Shown here in pieces: positions 35,116 through 49,900 of a stretch of DNA of 64,000 nt. This DNA comes from Epiperipatus broadwayi (taxonomy: Eukaryota > Onychophora > Udeonychophora > Euonychophora > Peripatidae), in contig JAQFVV010000029.1 in NCBI GenBank assembly GCA_028023455.1, positions 10,033,144-10,097,143 on the forward strand, read 5' to 3'. Position numbers and translations under genes: made by a program. The notes beneath the pieces are model-generated. The model was given only the letters and a program-made list of their open reading frames with translations, did not search any database and had not been told where the DNA came from. How positions within the stretch are numbered: the stretch's first letter is position 1; each line of letters starts with the position of its first letter.

Positions 35116-35547
35116 TTTAATCTTTCCTTTGTAGAAAATTATGCTCTATATTGAATTACAAAATAAAAAAAGGAGTAAAGATTATAGAGTTAACATAATA
35201 AATTAAAATAATGTGATAAAAATGAATTTTAAAAAGGGTAAAGTTAATTTAGAATTTCAGTATTAAATAAAATACTTATTAAATCAATAAAGATTATAAA
35301 AAATAAATGTATATGTTTAAAAAAATCTAAAAACCAATGACATAGATTATTAAAAATACTTTTAAGACAATTTTTATGAGAAAAAGTCAAAAGGAAAAAA
35401 AAAATATTTTTTCAAAACATTTTTCCATCTTTGTCATTAATTTTAAATTGTAAGATTTTTTTTTCTAATATTATAAAAACCCAATTTAATTTTTTGTTTA
35501 CAAAAATGAATGAACAAAACTAAATAATGAACAGAATATTTTATATA

Positions 35548-35553
35548 TTTATT
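35548..35553 (-). promoter_or_regulatory. Candidate poly(A) signal of the adaptor beta gene
   Basis: AATAAA on the minus strand, about 320 bp after the stop codon at 35874. Sequence between them (35554-35873) would be the 3' untranslated region; an open frame there (35636-35923) is not a separate gene. Confidence 0.4.
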
Positions 35554-35873
35554 AACATAAAGTATTTAAACTTAACATGACTTATGCTATAGAAGAAATC
35601 TACAATGATTAAAATGCACAAGCTGCTGTCTTTGGTCATCTACCAACATTCAGATGTTTTATTTCAAGAAGTTTTTGCCCTTCAGCCACCGAATTTGAGA
35701 TTTTTAGCTCACTTTTCATTGGAGAAGGATTGCCAAACTTGAAATAAAATACACGACAATAATAAAATGTCAAGCTCTGAACGAATATGAATGGCAGCTT
35801 GATAATATTGGAACTTAAAGATTTAATAATGGAATGGTTTGAATCCACAAACTGCCAATGTATAATAACATAT

Positions 35874-35948
35874 TTAATTATGAAGAATAGCATCATATGC
35901 TTGGTAAACTCCAGGAGCAACATCCATAGCTCTAGATTTCAAGGACAG
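35874..35948 (-). CDS. Adaptor beta terminal exon (24 codons plus stop)
   Basis: Preceded on the minus strand by TTTTTTTCTAG. It begins LSLKSRAMDVAPGVYQAYDA and ends at TAA 35876-35874. It corresponds exactly to the last helix of the ear (the family pattern LSLK.R....v...Y..Y..IL.N). Confidence 0.9.
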   Translation of the reverse strand: MSLKSRAMDVAPGVYQAYDAILHN

Positions 35949-38900
35949 CTAGAAAAAAATATAATTATATAAATATCTAATATATATAATTTTAAAATAA
36001 ATTAATTTAATACAATAAAAACATCTATTATTTTATGAATTCAACAATGAAAAAACTTCAGTCATACTTGTAAATAAACATTAAAAGTAAAAATTATTAA
36101 ATAAATATAAGGTCACTTAAAAAAAAAAATATTTTAACTTTTTTTAAAAATAGTTATAATTCATTTTGAAAATAAAACCAAATTAGAAAAAATTTTCTAT
36201 GACTATATTGCAATGGGATGATTAGCATAACACACATCACAGCACTATATGTAATGGTATATATATATATGTTGTAACCTAAAAGAGATGACAAGGGGGG
36301 GGCTGACGAAAAAAAGAGAAAGGAAAAAAAAGAGGAAAAGAAATGAAGAGATGAAGATAGGATGAATGAGAAGAGAGGATGAAGATGATAAGATAAATGA
36401 TGATGAAGATGAAATGATGAGGATAGGTTGAAGATAGGATGGAAATGAAAATAGAAAAATGAGATTTGCTGATCTATAAGAGATGAAGATGATAAACTAA
36501 TCTGTAAGAGATGAGAAAGGATAAAATGGAATAGAAGATAAGAGGAAGATGAAGATAAACTACGATGCTTGTACTATTCGAGACTCCTAATGACTTGACT
36601 CAGTGGGGTTACAATAAATTTAAGACAGAATGATAATCAAGAGATGTATAATCGGACAGAGACCAAATCCAATACCAATGCAAATATAACTATTATAGAA
36701 TACCAATAATTTAGCATAGACAATATAAAAGATAATTGAAATCATTATTTAATAGTTATCAGAATCGGCCTACTATCAGATCATACACTCTGAATAAGAA
36801 TAAATTATACTTTGTTTAGAAGAACTATCACACTAAATTAAAACTAACAAGGCAACAAGAGTAAACAATCTCAGGGGTTCTAGACTAAACTCTTGTACAT
36901 GATAACAGTTTAAGATTCCTACTAAATAATTGCTATCTTGGCCAACCATAAGAGAACTACCTTATGTTCAATCATAGAGTAATAAACAAAAAAAATATTA
37001 CACCAAAGATTTGATGAATTAATCTAAATTTTAATGAATAATGGCCTATTACTCAAGACATTACTCGAGCAAGGAAAAGGGCAAGGGTACTTTTTATGCC
37101 TTTCCCCATACTCACAGACAACCTACTAAGGACTTTAAATGCAGATGGATTATAAAATTTCTAAAATATATATGATGATAGATAATGTGTAGCTTTGAAA
37201 TAATAAATACTCTTTTACAACACTAACATTCTTTATCTCATTGCATAATCTTCAGTCTGAGAAGATATAATGATAACTTAAAAAAATCAACTTTTAAACA
37301 AGCATTCAATTAAGTATCTGATATAATGTAATTATCTGTTACTGTGATTCAATCTGAGAAACACTTAGATTAGCATGGCTTTATATAATTTAAACCAATA
37401 TAAAAATATATTTTATATACTTTATGAACTTTTGAACTGAAAATTTTATGAACTTTGGAACTTAAGACAATAATATTTTTCATGTAAAAGTAAAACAAAC
37501 AGAAACAAAACTTTTTAAAATAATAATATGATTTATTAATATAAAGAAAATAGTTACAAACAAAATTTATTAGAATAAACATTGCTAAGATAGCGCTGGA
37601 ATCTGTTTTAAAAAAAATATTTTGACTCTCATACTTATATTTGGATTTACAAAATTATAACAATTTATCTGGCTAAAGTTACTGAGAATTCCTCTTTAAC
37701 TCTTTTAAAACTGTTCGTCTTGATAAACAAAATAATATAAAAAAAAAAAAATTCATACAAGAGCAAGCAGAGGCTATTTGGTATTAAATTCTAATCTCTT
37801 TTAACAATTAAAGATTCCAAATCTTTAAACTTCAATTACAATGGTCTAAGTTTAACAAGCATAATTCAATTTTTTTGGCATATTTAATAATATTGTGGCG
37901 TCATTTAAAAATCAGAATAGCACTCTAATAGGTTTATAATTATTACCCTAAGTTAAGCAAACACTAAGCTGGAATAAGCATATACAGCATATATTTTAAA
38001 AAATTATCACTAGCTACACTAACACTATTAATATTATAGCTAGTGATGAATAAACAAATTTCTAACTAACTTTAAACTAAATTAGATGTATGGGCCACTC
38101 ACTCATCAGAGGTCATTTATACGCATTTTTTTTTTAAAATAAATTCTGTCCACATAAAATTATTACACTAAATGTTTTTAAAATTAAAAATTTAAAAGAT
38201 GTACAAATCCAGCGGCGAAAACTCTGAATGAACATATTCAACTTAGTATGTGTGAATTGCCACTTATACCATATGTATAATTTACATACTTAAAAATAAA
38301 TATAAATTATTGTTGGTTGGTTTGTGGATGATAAAACTATCATAACAATACAATTCAGACATTGATATACCATTAAGCATTAAAATAGCTAACTACAACG
38401 TGAAGAAGCAAAGTTCCTCAAACAAACATATATCTTGTCATCACATATCTAAAAAACAAATGCAACATCACCTACTGTGGTGGAACCAGCATTAATTCAT
38501 CATGAGTGATAGGCCAAAATAAATACATATATGCTTTACAGAGCTGAACAACTGCAGAAGAATGTGGTGGCTTCCAAAATACCAAACTTTAAGGCAGAAA
38601 ATAGGATGCCTGGACCTTGTCTCAGCACATCAGGAACAGAAAAGGCGCACCAGGAAAGTATGATCCTCTCTCATGGGATCTCAATACTTCAAAAAAATGT
38701 GATCACAATCACTAGGAATACAAATATCTGGGATACAATAACCCTCAATGGCAACAAGCACTATCACCTCACGGAAAAGCAATACAAAAGGATGGAAGAC
38801 CTTGTCTTCTCCATTAAGCATACTCATAATAATTAACAAAGCCTAGCACTATGAGGCTAACAAATACTAAACTAATGACAAGATATAGACTTCACATGAA

Positions 38901-41900
38901 CTTACTTGGTTATCACTAAGAATTTTAATAATACAACACATATACTGAATGTGAGAACCAACAATGCAAACTATGTCAACTGACTAATATAAGAATTACT
39001 TAAAATTAAATGCATATAAAAATTCTAGGCAAAGATACAATGCACACATAATAAAATATTCAATACTAAAATATGGTGACTAGTGGACATTTAAAAGATT
39101 GCAAATTAAATGCGAGAATATTAATTCTCAATGCATATAAAAAATATTTGGAGTTATTATTGATGTAGCATTTATGAAACAAATGAATGGAACCCCTCTG
39201 ATAAACCTCTTTGGCTGATTTAAAATAAAACTGAGTGAAATATCCCACATATAAATAAGCTAAGACTGAGATATTAAAATCTCCAGAAATAAAATTACTG
39301 AATATAATTTTAACTTGTGAAACGCTTAACAATAGTATAAAATTTATCTGAGAATGGCAGAATATCTATCTACTCATACTAATAAACCCATTAAGATTAA
39401 AATTGTAACATGAGTTTAACTAGCATATTAATGCTAATAGTATTACACATATTTTAAATATATATATAGCATAGATATTTTTCTGGTTTCTTTTTTTTTA
39501 AAACCAATAAAAAAAAAATGCAAGTAAAAAAAAAAATACAGTTACTTCAGTTCATAATTTCAGCTTCCTCCGTATTTCTCTTTCTTTTGTTCAAGACATG
39601 TATATAATTTATTAAAGACAATTTATTAATCTGACAACGCAAAGCTTTTGGTGAAAACATTTATAAGCATGGCAATGATTTCTAAAATGAAACATGTTTG
39701 ATAGTTCTTTAAAGATATTTTAATTTCTTCCTTTAAAGATATTTTTATAGTTCAAAGAGAACTATACTAAAAACATTAAAATAATAAGAATAAGCCAGCA
39801 CTAGAATGATACGTAAAACAAATTCTTCAGCTGAGAACATTATTATAGGATCCCGGGTTTACATGTACAATAATATAGCTTTATTTTCATTCCATTTTTC
39901 TCTTTTAAACGAACACATTTTTTTATAAACAGTTTTTTTTTTTAATTATGTTCTCATACAATATTTTAAGATTTGTTTCCAAATAATTTTCTTTACTCTT
40001 CTCAACATAAGAGTAGGATTATTTTGCAATTAAAAATTTTCATCTGTTTAGGAGCTAGGAACAATTGTCATAAATTTACATATAGATAAATGAAAATATA
40101 ACAGTTCATTATACATTCGACAGATAAAAGTTTATCCTTAATAATTGTAGTTTATAACATTTTGTCCAACTGTTTTACAAGTAGATAATTAATCTATTAT
40201 AATGAATAATACATTTCTAGTTGAACATTAGGCAAAATTAATACTATAATTATACTATACGCTTGACAGATAAAATTTATCCTTCCTTAATTTAGTGTAG
40301 TATATTTTTCTCTTTTATAAAAACCATTTTAGAAACAAGCAATTATTATAACAGGAATATCTTGGAGTTAATACAAGGTATCATTAATAGAATCTCGGAC
40401 TTAAAATCAGCTTTAAATGAATTTAAAACAAGGAGATTGACACATTTTAACTATAATAAAGTTCACTACAAATGTCTTTTAATTTTCCTCGTTTAAGTTC
40501 TAGCTTATTTAGATAATAACTAAGCATTTTCCGAATATAAAAGTTCAGTGCAATAAAGATATTTAGCCACAGATATATTAACTGTTGATATCCTAATTTT
40601 ATTTTCCAGTAGATATAAGTCATGCAATTATGAGATAAGACCGAAGACTTAAAATTTCCTTTAAACATTTTTTTACTATAGCTTTAACAGTTAATTGAAA
40701 GTCAATATCAAGAAATGTTACCTTTAGTTTAGTAGTTTTTCATCGCAATTTTCAAAACAATTAGATATAATTTTAACAAGAAAATAATAAATTTTTTAAA
40801 AAAATTACAACTTGCTTTTTGAGGAAAAAAAGTTTCAGGATTCAAAAGCATGCACAACAAAAAAAAATCTATTTATATATCCTGATAATTCTACCCCTCC
40901 CTCAATTTTCATGTCAATTTCTTTTAATACAACCAATCAATAAAATTCATTTTATAATTAACTGTAACACTTTTTTAAATCAGTTGGCACATCGATTTTG
41001 ACAAGTAACGTAATTTTGATCTAATTATTTGAAACTCACGTGGTTTAACGGCTTCTAAATTACAAGTTAATTATTAATTTTTTATGTAACATTTTTAAAA
41101 AAATATTACATAAATAAAAATAGAAACAAATATAAAAATTAAACTAGTTTTATTTATCAAAACCTTTTTAAATATTTAATTATATTTTTATTCATTCATT
41201 TGTTTTTTTAAATCAATATTGTAGTTAAATTATTTCTTCATTTACTTCATACATCTCCATGCATGCATATACACACACACAGGAATGACCTTAAACATAC
41301 AGGAATGACCTTAAACCTGACCTCTACTAATTAATTACAACTTTTTTAAACAACAAATAAAAATATTAAGGAATATTAGATTATAAATAACTAAACAGGT
41401 TAAGGCTAATTTAGATTAAACATTTAAATATTATTTGACTGCTTTAATAAAATTTAAAGATTACTTTTAAATCAATTTGATACTATTTATTTTATTTATA
41501 ATATTAGCTTCTTATAGGTTATAAACTAGAAATAAACAAAACAATAGTTATTTTATAATACATTTAACATTATTTATTAATTTAAACTAACTCAAATATT
41601 TACTTTAAGAAAACTGCTATCTTATATTTCCTAAAAAAAAAAACTAATTACCAACATGCTACTGACTTTATTATCATATATTATTCTCTAACTAATTAAT
41701 GCCTTCTATTTTTATCATTATTTTTTTTACAAAATCAGACAATTGCAAATAAATAGTTAAGCTAAGATAAACTCTGGCACCTGTTGGAGCCAAGTGAAGT
41801 TTCACTTATGTACAATATATATATAATGATGTGCTTGGGCCACACTTGCATAGCCAAAATATAATTGAATGACAGAATGGAATTACCACACTTACTCAAT

Positions 41901-43946
41901 CAGAATTTATGACGAGCATACTGAAGGACATTACCAATTTAAAAATTTATTGCTGTTTAATGTCAAATCCCATCAATATTTCCTCCTTATCATCTGGATA
42001 AGGCTTATGATCAATGTTCTTTCTAAGCTGTGCATTGCACAATTATGCAGCAATTTTGAAAACCTGCACACTGCTCAGCTGCATCTGCACATTCAATACT
42101 CAAACTATTCATATATATATTTTTACATTTAAATGCATAAAGGTGAATCCAGATAAATAAAAAAAATAAAAAATCTGTACATGTAGTGTGGGCAGGGATA
42201 TTGCTAATGAGGCTTCAGTTTAATAATGTGTACTGCCTGAAAACTAAAAATAGATTCCAATACTACTATATTTTGGTCTATATATAAAAATGCTGACAGA
42301 CAGTACCTTTCCTCCAATGGCGGTAACCAAGGCAAGACTTTTGATGTAACTGTGACTACAGCTTGAAGTGTGTCAAGACTTTTTTTTATTATTACAATTT
42401 TTAAAAAAAAATCCAACATAAATATTTTATTTTAGGCCCTACAATTGTCAAAATATTCTGCAAATCAATATAATTCTTCATCGAGTCAATCTAAAATGAA
42501 AAACAAATTTAAATATGAATGGCTCTTCCAATCAGTTGAAATTGAAATGCTATTATTATCCAAAATTATAACTACTGTATTCAACTTGGGGATATTTTAG
42601 TTATCGAAGCAATAGATATCATTTGTAAAATTTGTTAAGTCAAATTTAAAAGGTGAATTTATTACTGATAAAAAATAGGCCTAATGAAAAAGACTATTTA
42701 GAATGACATTTAAGTCAAAAAGTTCATACTGATTCAGTTATCGCCATCCAAAATAAAATCAATGAAGGAATTTTGGTAATTTTAACTGAAAACCTGGAAG
42801 ATTGTAATCTCAGGTTAGAAAATGCTTAACACAAGCAAACAGACTAAAACATGATTGAAATTCTAATAGATAATGCTATCCTAGAAATCATCATCAATTT
42901 GTCAATGCTTTCTGTACAATCTATACATGATCATGTAGAAAAATATATTAATATTCCCAAATCGTAGCGTAGCAAGAATTATTCCTTCAAATTTAAAGAA
43001 TGTATAAATTTAATCATACATGGTTTAAATATATATATAATATAAATCAAAATTTGAATCCAACTATCAGACAAAATTTGCCAGCATGAAGTTTATTGCA
43101 TGTGATAGTTATTTTATTATAACAAGGATAAAAAAAATTTATATAGAGAATAACCCTGATTTACAAAAAATGGTTGTATTATCTCTAATGTTAAAAAAAA
43201 GGCAGGATGTGGCTACTTGTCTATGAGATATTTCACATTTAGTTCAACAGCACTACATGGCTCAAAGAGATCTTGGGAATAGATAATGGATGAAAACAGG
43301 TTCCATTTATTAAGGATTTACACGCTTTTAAGGCGAATAGGTACAATGTTTATAAATCATCTACAAGAATTGAAAAACCAAAAAAATTAGCCAACATTTT
43401 TCAGAAATTGGGGTTATATTAGTCAGACCTTACAATAAAGTAAGATGGGTATTCTAAATATTTTGTATGAAATAATCTGGTAAGAAATTATATTTGAATA
43501 AGTTATTGCACAAAACAAGTTGAAAAATTCAATGACCCAATAAATAAATATTATTTAAAAATCTACAATATCTAGTAACAACATGTGTAATTCTTCAAAA
43601 AATATTTGCAGAATTATTAACATTAATCAAAACTTTGCAAAGAATTAATTTATTCTCAATGGAGGCACATAAAAGTGCAAACACAAAAATGAATAAATTA
43701 AGAGCACAATATCTAGATATTTGCTGGAGTGTGAATGTTCACTCAATTTTAAATTCCCATGATTATATAAATACTTTATCAATATTTAAATATATTCAAC
43801 TATTTTGTAATCATTTGGATACTAGATTTCCAGAAATGATATAAATGACTGGAAATACCTTGGATCCTTTTGTAATGAAAAATAATTGAAACATAGAGCA
43901 CGATTAACATAGTTTAAAATATTTATTTGTAAAATATGAATCTATA

Positions 43947-43979
<33 letters not shown>

Positions 43980-46900
43980 CATATAAGCTTAGATACAATT
44001 TTAGAACAATACAATAATATGAAATTTTTAGTAAATCAGAACTTTTGGTACTTTTCAATATTTGTACAACTTTTAAACTTTCAGCACCACTTGTGAACAT
44101 GGTTTTCATTTACTGAATGTGATTAAATCAAAATCCCATAAGAGGCTAGATATCAGATATTTGAATAATTTAATAAAAATTAAGCTTTATATCTTGTCAG
44201 ATAAACCTAGACAAAATTTATAAAATTTAAATAAATCATAAAGAACAACATAAAAAAATAAACATCTAATTATTATTACTGAGTTCCTCCTATAATCATT
44301 ATTAATTTCCTTTATGCTTAGATTAATATTATGGATCTGTAGTCTGGATCAATCCTTTGCATTAACTGGTTTGTCTGTTCATTAATATGATCCCTTTTTT
44401 TTTTTTTATCTATAGTACTTAACTTCATCTTAATTCTTTATTTTGAATGGATTAAATATTCTATTTCAAATTATAATAATTGCTACATTATTTATTGTTA
44501 GATCACACATCTCCAAAATTAATTCACATATCAGCAATTAAAACTATTTCTTTTTTTTAGCTCCAATCTCCAGATATGATGAACAATGGGACTATTTATG
44601 ACTCACATCACACGATCATCATTTCTTATGCTTGCTCATAACTGTTGTTAAAACAGGCAAAACTCCCCATACAGTAGTGCCATTCAGTGCAAGGCAGAAT
44701 AATCAATGAATGCCAGAAGACTTGTGCATAAAATCCCTATTTATGCCTACTCATTCAATATCCCCAGACTAGTTTCTAGATTGTGTTTTTCATCAGTGAG
44801 GAGCTTTGATCTAGTTGTGCAATGCTCTCAGATCCAAAGCTCCTAATACCACAAGATAGAAACTAGTCTGGGGATATTGGACGAGTAGGCACTAGACAGG
44901 AATTTTATGCACAAGCCTTCTGGCATCCATTGATTACTCTGGCTTGCGTAAAGTGGCATTGCCTGTTTTAACTTAATTAGCAGATATATGTGGTGTATCA
45001 AGTAATAGCCAAATAACTCTTATCATTATCAGGCTTCACATTGGATTGCCAAATTTATGTAAAGAAAAATATATGCAACTAGCAAATAATTCATTTTTTT
45101 AAACTCCAAATATAATATGGTTAATTTCTTATCTAACTTTTATGATTATGTTTGGCATAGCTTAATGAGGCTGGCTGCTGTCACACAAGTGGCAACTAAC
45201 TATGAACAGTCACATACATATTAATTCCAGTAACTAAATTTAATGTAAAAATGAAACATCACAGAAAACAATGATCTAATCATGATTTTTGAAAACAGAG
45301 AATAAAAAAATAAATTAGCAAAATAATATTTAATTAATTAAAAATATAGCAGCATAAATCAGCTATTTATAACTTAATTTATGAATGCAAAAAATTACAC
45401 ACAAATTTTTAATTATTATTAAAAAAAAATATGTAACCAGCTTAACCATTAGATTTAACGCTTTAATAAGGAAAGGAATGAAGAGACCAATACTTATAAG
45501 AATAATCAGATATCATCTTTAATGACAATAAATAAATATTGGAGACAATCACAATTAAAGAATATAAAATAAAGAGGTCACACTATACTGGTATTTTAGT
45601 TTGTAATTATGTTAACTAAATTATTTAATAAAAGATTAAAAAAAAATAATTCATTATCTATATCAATTCAAACTTTCATATTTGAGCTCAGGGATATATT
45701 CATTGATGATATTTCTTGTTTTAACACATTCTTGTTCAGTCATTGTCTTCATTTCAAATTTGCAGAAAAATCATATAAACTACACTTCTTTTGTCTTTTT
45801 GCCAAGTTTTTCTACAATAAAAATTTGTATTTTTTATGAATTTTTAATTAAATGACATCATTTTTTTTTCTCCTCAGTTTATTAGACTTTACAAAGAAAA
45901 GACAACATTAAATTTTTAAATGGGGGGGGGGGAGAGAATCTGATACAGATTCGAGCATCAATGATTCCTTTCTAATTTCTAGGCTGTTAAACTCCAAAGA
46001 TATTTTATCATCTAGCAGTTCTGATTAATCTTTCAAAATGTACTTTTGGAAGATAAACTAATTCATTTGGCAATAATTTTATAATGAAAGTGTTGTTGGC
46101 CTAAAACGGTATGAATTTGTTTGGTTATAAGGAATGATGATCACACGACAAAAGTGCTCAGAGAGGTTGTTTTATTTCTTAACAAAAATTAAGATAAAAA
46201 ATGCATCTCTTCAAACTCCATATCACTTAGCTTCTTCAGATATGTTAACTTTATCCAACATCTTTCTGTGCATTTTTATATACATTTATTCTTTTGCTAC
46301 ACGATTGCAATAACATTTTATAATTTGTAAGCAATCATTTTCTAGTAATTCACTTGATTTTATATCTTAGGTAGATTCTACCTAATAAAATAATCTTTTT
46401 CATAACATGACAGATAATTAAAAAATAATTATTACTGTTCTTCTTTACACTAAAAACATTTTCCATTTAGCTACACTATGTCCAGCCTGAAAAATATTTA
46501 AAGTGACTTATTCATCTCAGCTACTTTCCATTCATTATATGCAGGCCTCTGCAAGAAAAATTTCTTGTGAAATTTCTTAAAAAAATAAAAGATTTCAATT
46601 ACTCTACTTTTTGAGATTTTGGATTAATAAATTATCATAGATAAGTCAAGTTATATGTCATTTTATTGGTAAGCTGTTAATAAAAAATAAAGAAAATTAT
46701 CTATTAAAATTTAAAAATTCTAAAGAAATATAGAAATCATTGTAAAAAATGTTAAAATCTTTTTCTTTTAAATTTCAAATATGTAATGATTATATTTTAT
46801 AGCTTTATTACATTCCTTGATATTTTATCTTTCTCATAACATAAACTACATCACTTTTTCCACAATGTTAATTAGTTATCTTAACAATTGTGCCTTATAC

Positions 46901-49900
46901 CAATTCTCCAAAAATCCAATATGACTGCCATTTCATTGAAACAGTTAATAATTTGCCCCTGACATTTTGAAATCTAAGAATAGTTGATGAAAAATCTTTT
47001 TTTAAAATCTAATCCTCTTTAATGTCAAAATGCAATTACGCGAAGCTACAATAAAAGAAAAAGCAACATATAACTGCTAAGCATTTTTGGGAATGTCTGG
47101 TTTCCATATTCATAGCGTATGATGAATGAGCTGGTTAAACATATATATAATTTAGGTGTGCGCAAATTTATGCAATTTACACCGCTCATATTTTAGAAAT
47201 GGAAAAGCATGATTCTTTCTATTGACGGGCGGTATAAATTGCATAAATTTGCATACACCTAAATTATATATACATTTAACCAGAACATCCATCATACGTT
47301 ATGAATATAGGAACCAGATGTTCCCGAAAGCGCTTAGCATTTACATGTTGCTTTTTCTTTTATTCTAGCTTCACGTAGTTGCATTTTAACACAATATAGA
47401 CATTACTGAATACAAGTGAAATAGAATTAAGCTATTTATTAATCCTCTTTATAAATTTTTGTACTCACAATTTAAAATCTAGATAGCAAATTTGATAATA
47501 GTAATAAAAAAATAATATATGCAAGTGATCAAAAAAATTTTCTTAGCCAAACATTATTTTAAAAACAATATGCACCAATAACTATAGTATTAACTTTGCC
47601 GTTTATTTTGCCAAAAGTGTATCTTTTATAAATAATTCTTTTAAGCAATTTCCCCGTTTCTCCTCTTCTAATTGCTAGAAGTAGATATAGCTTTCAATCT
47701 CACTCTTCTGATCTCTGCACTTAACAAACGTGCTCCAAACTTGAACTGAACTAAACACTCTACCAATTTAAAACTCTTTATATACTTTTAGAATTACTTA
47801 CAAAAAAAGAAGAAAGGAGAAGGGATGGAAACAAATAATCAAATATTCTTCTCTGTTCACACAAATATTTATAAAGATATTACATGACAACCCAAAACAT
47901 AGAGGATTAATTTTTAAGATAATCAGAAATAACTAATTTTAAGACTTAAAAACAAATTGTTTTCTAAACAAGTTTACAACTGTAAGCAAGCAAATGGGAA
48001 AAAAAACAAGTCAAAATAGCACAATTTCATATATATTATTATATTCGAGGGGGGACCCAAAAATAACCAGAATCGTTCCCTGGTATGCACGCTAGTTGTA
48101 GTATACACTTTTGTTGTTACATACTTCTTGCAGGAACCCTTCTGCATCAATCTGCCAAATGACATTGCCAATGAATTAAAGTAGTGTATTTTTTTCTAAA
48201 GTGTATTTCACGTATTTGTCAATTTTTTTTATGAGGGCTGAAATGTTGAATTAACACTTTTTTTTTTATGCAAATGGCATTTTTCTCTCAGATTTAGTTT
48301 GTAACAGTCAGATATTTTATCTGCAAGTTCTGAAACATTTACGTGATGCGGTAAAATGTAAACATTCTATTTTGTGCAAAGAAACAAGTGCAAACTCCAC
48401 TCTAACAATGTCACCTCCCAAAACCTTGAGTATATAACAGTTTTTAATTAAATTCAGCATTATCCATCTTATCTATCAGCTATATTCACTTGTTCTCACT
48501 TCGTGCGATATTTTTTTAATCTCTTGAATGGAAAAATGTCTCTCTCTTTTTTTTTTGCGAACTTAGAACGGGGGGATGACAGAAGTATTAAAATGCATCA
48601 AGTATTTCTGGACTACTTCGAAAAGTGACAAACTGGTTTAAAGCAGTGCATTGCATTAAATAGACTATACTTTTTAAAGCGATTCAATTTGCAACATCTA
48701 ATAATAAATATACAATTTTTTATTACAAAATTCTGGTTATTTTTAGGTCCCTCTGTGTATATCATTTCATTATTATATAGGAGCATATTATTAAATTTTA
48801 TTATTATTGAGATCAGGTTATCTCAATATACATACACTAATTATAAATATTTTCCCCCTAAATTTTTTAATGATTTATGATTTTCAAATAGTATTATGAC
48901 AACTCTTGTATGTTTTTAATTTGTAAACTTTTTTATATATATAGTAGCAATTTATTTTACTAAAGTTTATTTTATATGGCTTATTTTCTTTTGAATATTT
49001 ATATCAAAAACAAACTTCAAATACTGTATTAATAAAAGTTTCATCTATAAATATATTTCACTACTAATGTTCCAACTAGCTTTTAATGAAATATCAAAAA
49101 TATAAAACCATGTTGATAAATAAATGACAATTAGATGTCACAACACCTGAATAGATAGCTTAACATACCAAATCCATTAGTATGTTAGATAAATTAGTAC
49201 AATAACAATTGGCAAGCCAACAAAAAAAAAAGCTGCATAATGTCAAAAAAAAAACTGATAAAATTATGCACAATTTCCAAAATTAATAATGTTATAGCAC
49301 ACATATTAAAAATGAACACACTACCAATTACTAATGATAATGCAGTGACTAGAAATAAACCAGAACCAATGCAATTTTGCTTATGCATTTCAATTATTAT
49401 TAAGACTAATTTTAAATTTATTTATTTTTTATTACAATATAATTAACACAACAATATTCAGCAAAAAAACTAAACAAATTCTTACATTATACATAAACAT
49501 ATATTAAATTTTTACAATAAAAAATTCAAAATGATCAATACTTAGATTATTTGACAACTTAACTAATAAATATGCATTTAATTAATTCTTTTTCGTACTA
49601 TAAGTAATTTCATTTCTTGCAGTAATACTTAAAGCAATATGATGATTAGATTATAGTTCATCCATTCTTCTTTCATAATACTAATTTAACCCAGTTACCA
49701 AATCAAAAATGAACAAAATAAATTTTATGACAACTTAAAAAAAAAAAAAATTGTGTTAAAGTTTGTAAAGACAAACTAACGTGTTAACCATAATTTACTT
49801 TACAAGATATATTTGAGGTCTATATAAAATAAGGCCCTATTCATTAATTGCTTCCTTGCAGATTATAATAATCATAATAAAACAACTCCAGATCTATTAC

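Noticed and set aside
35636-35923. 95-codon open frame on the minus strand
   Set aside because: It overlaps the terminal exon of the adaptor gene in another frame and continues in the 3' untranslated region. The terminal exon explains the coding signal.
46136-46150. GATCACACGAC motif as the end of another foldback element
   Set aside because: No inverted partner or arm motifs of the family are found on either side.
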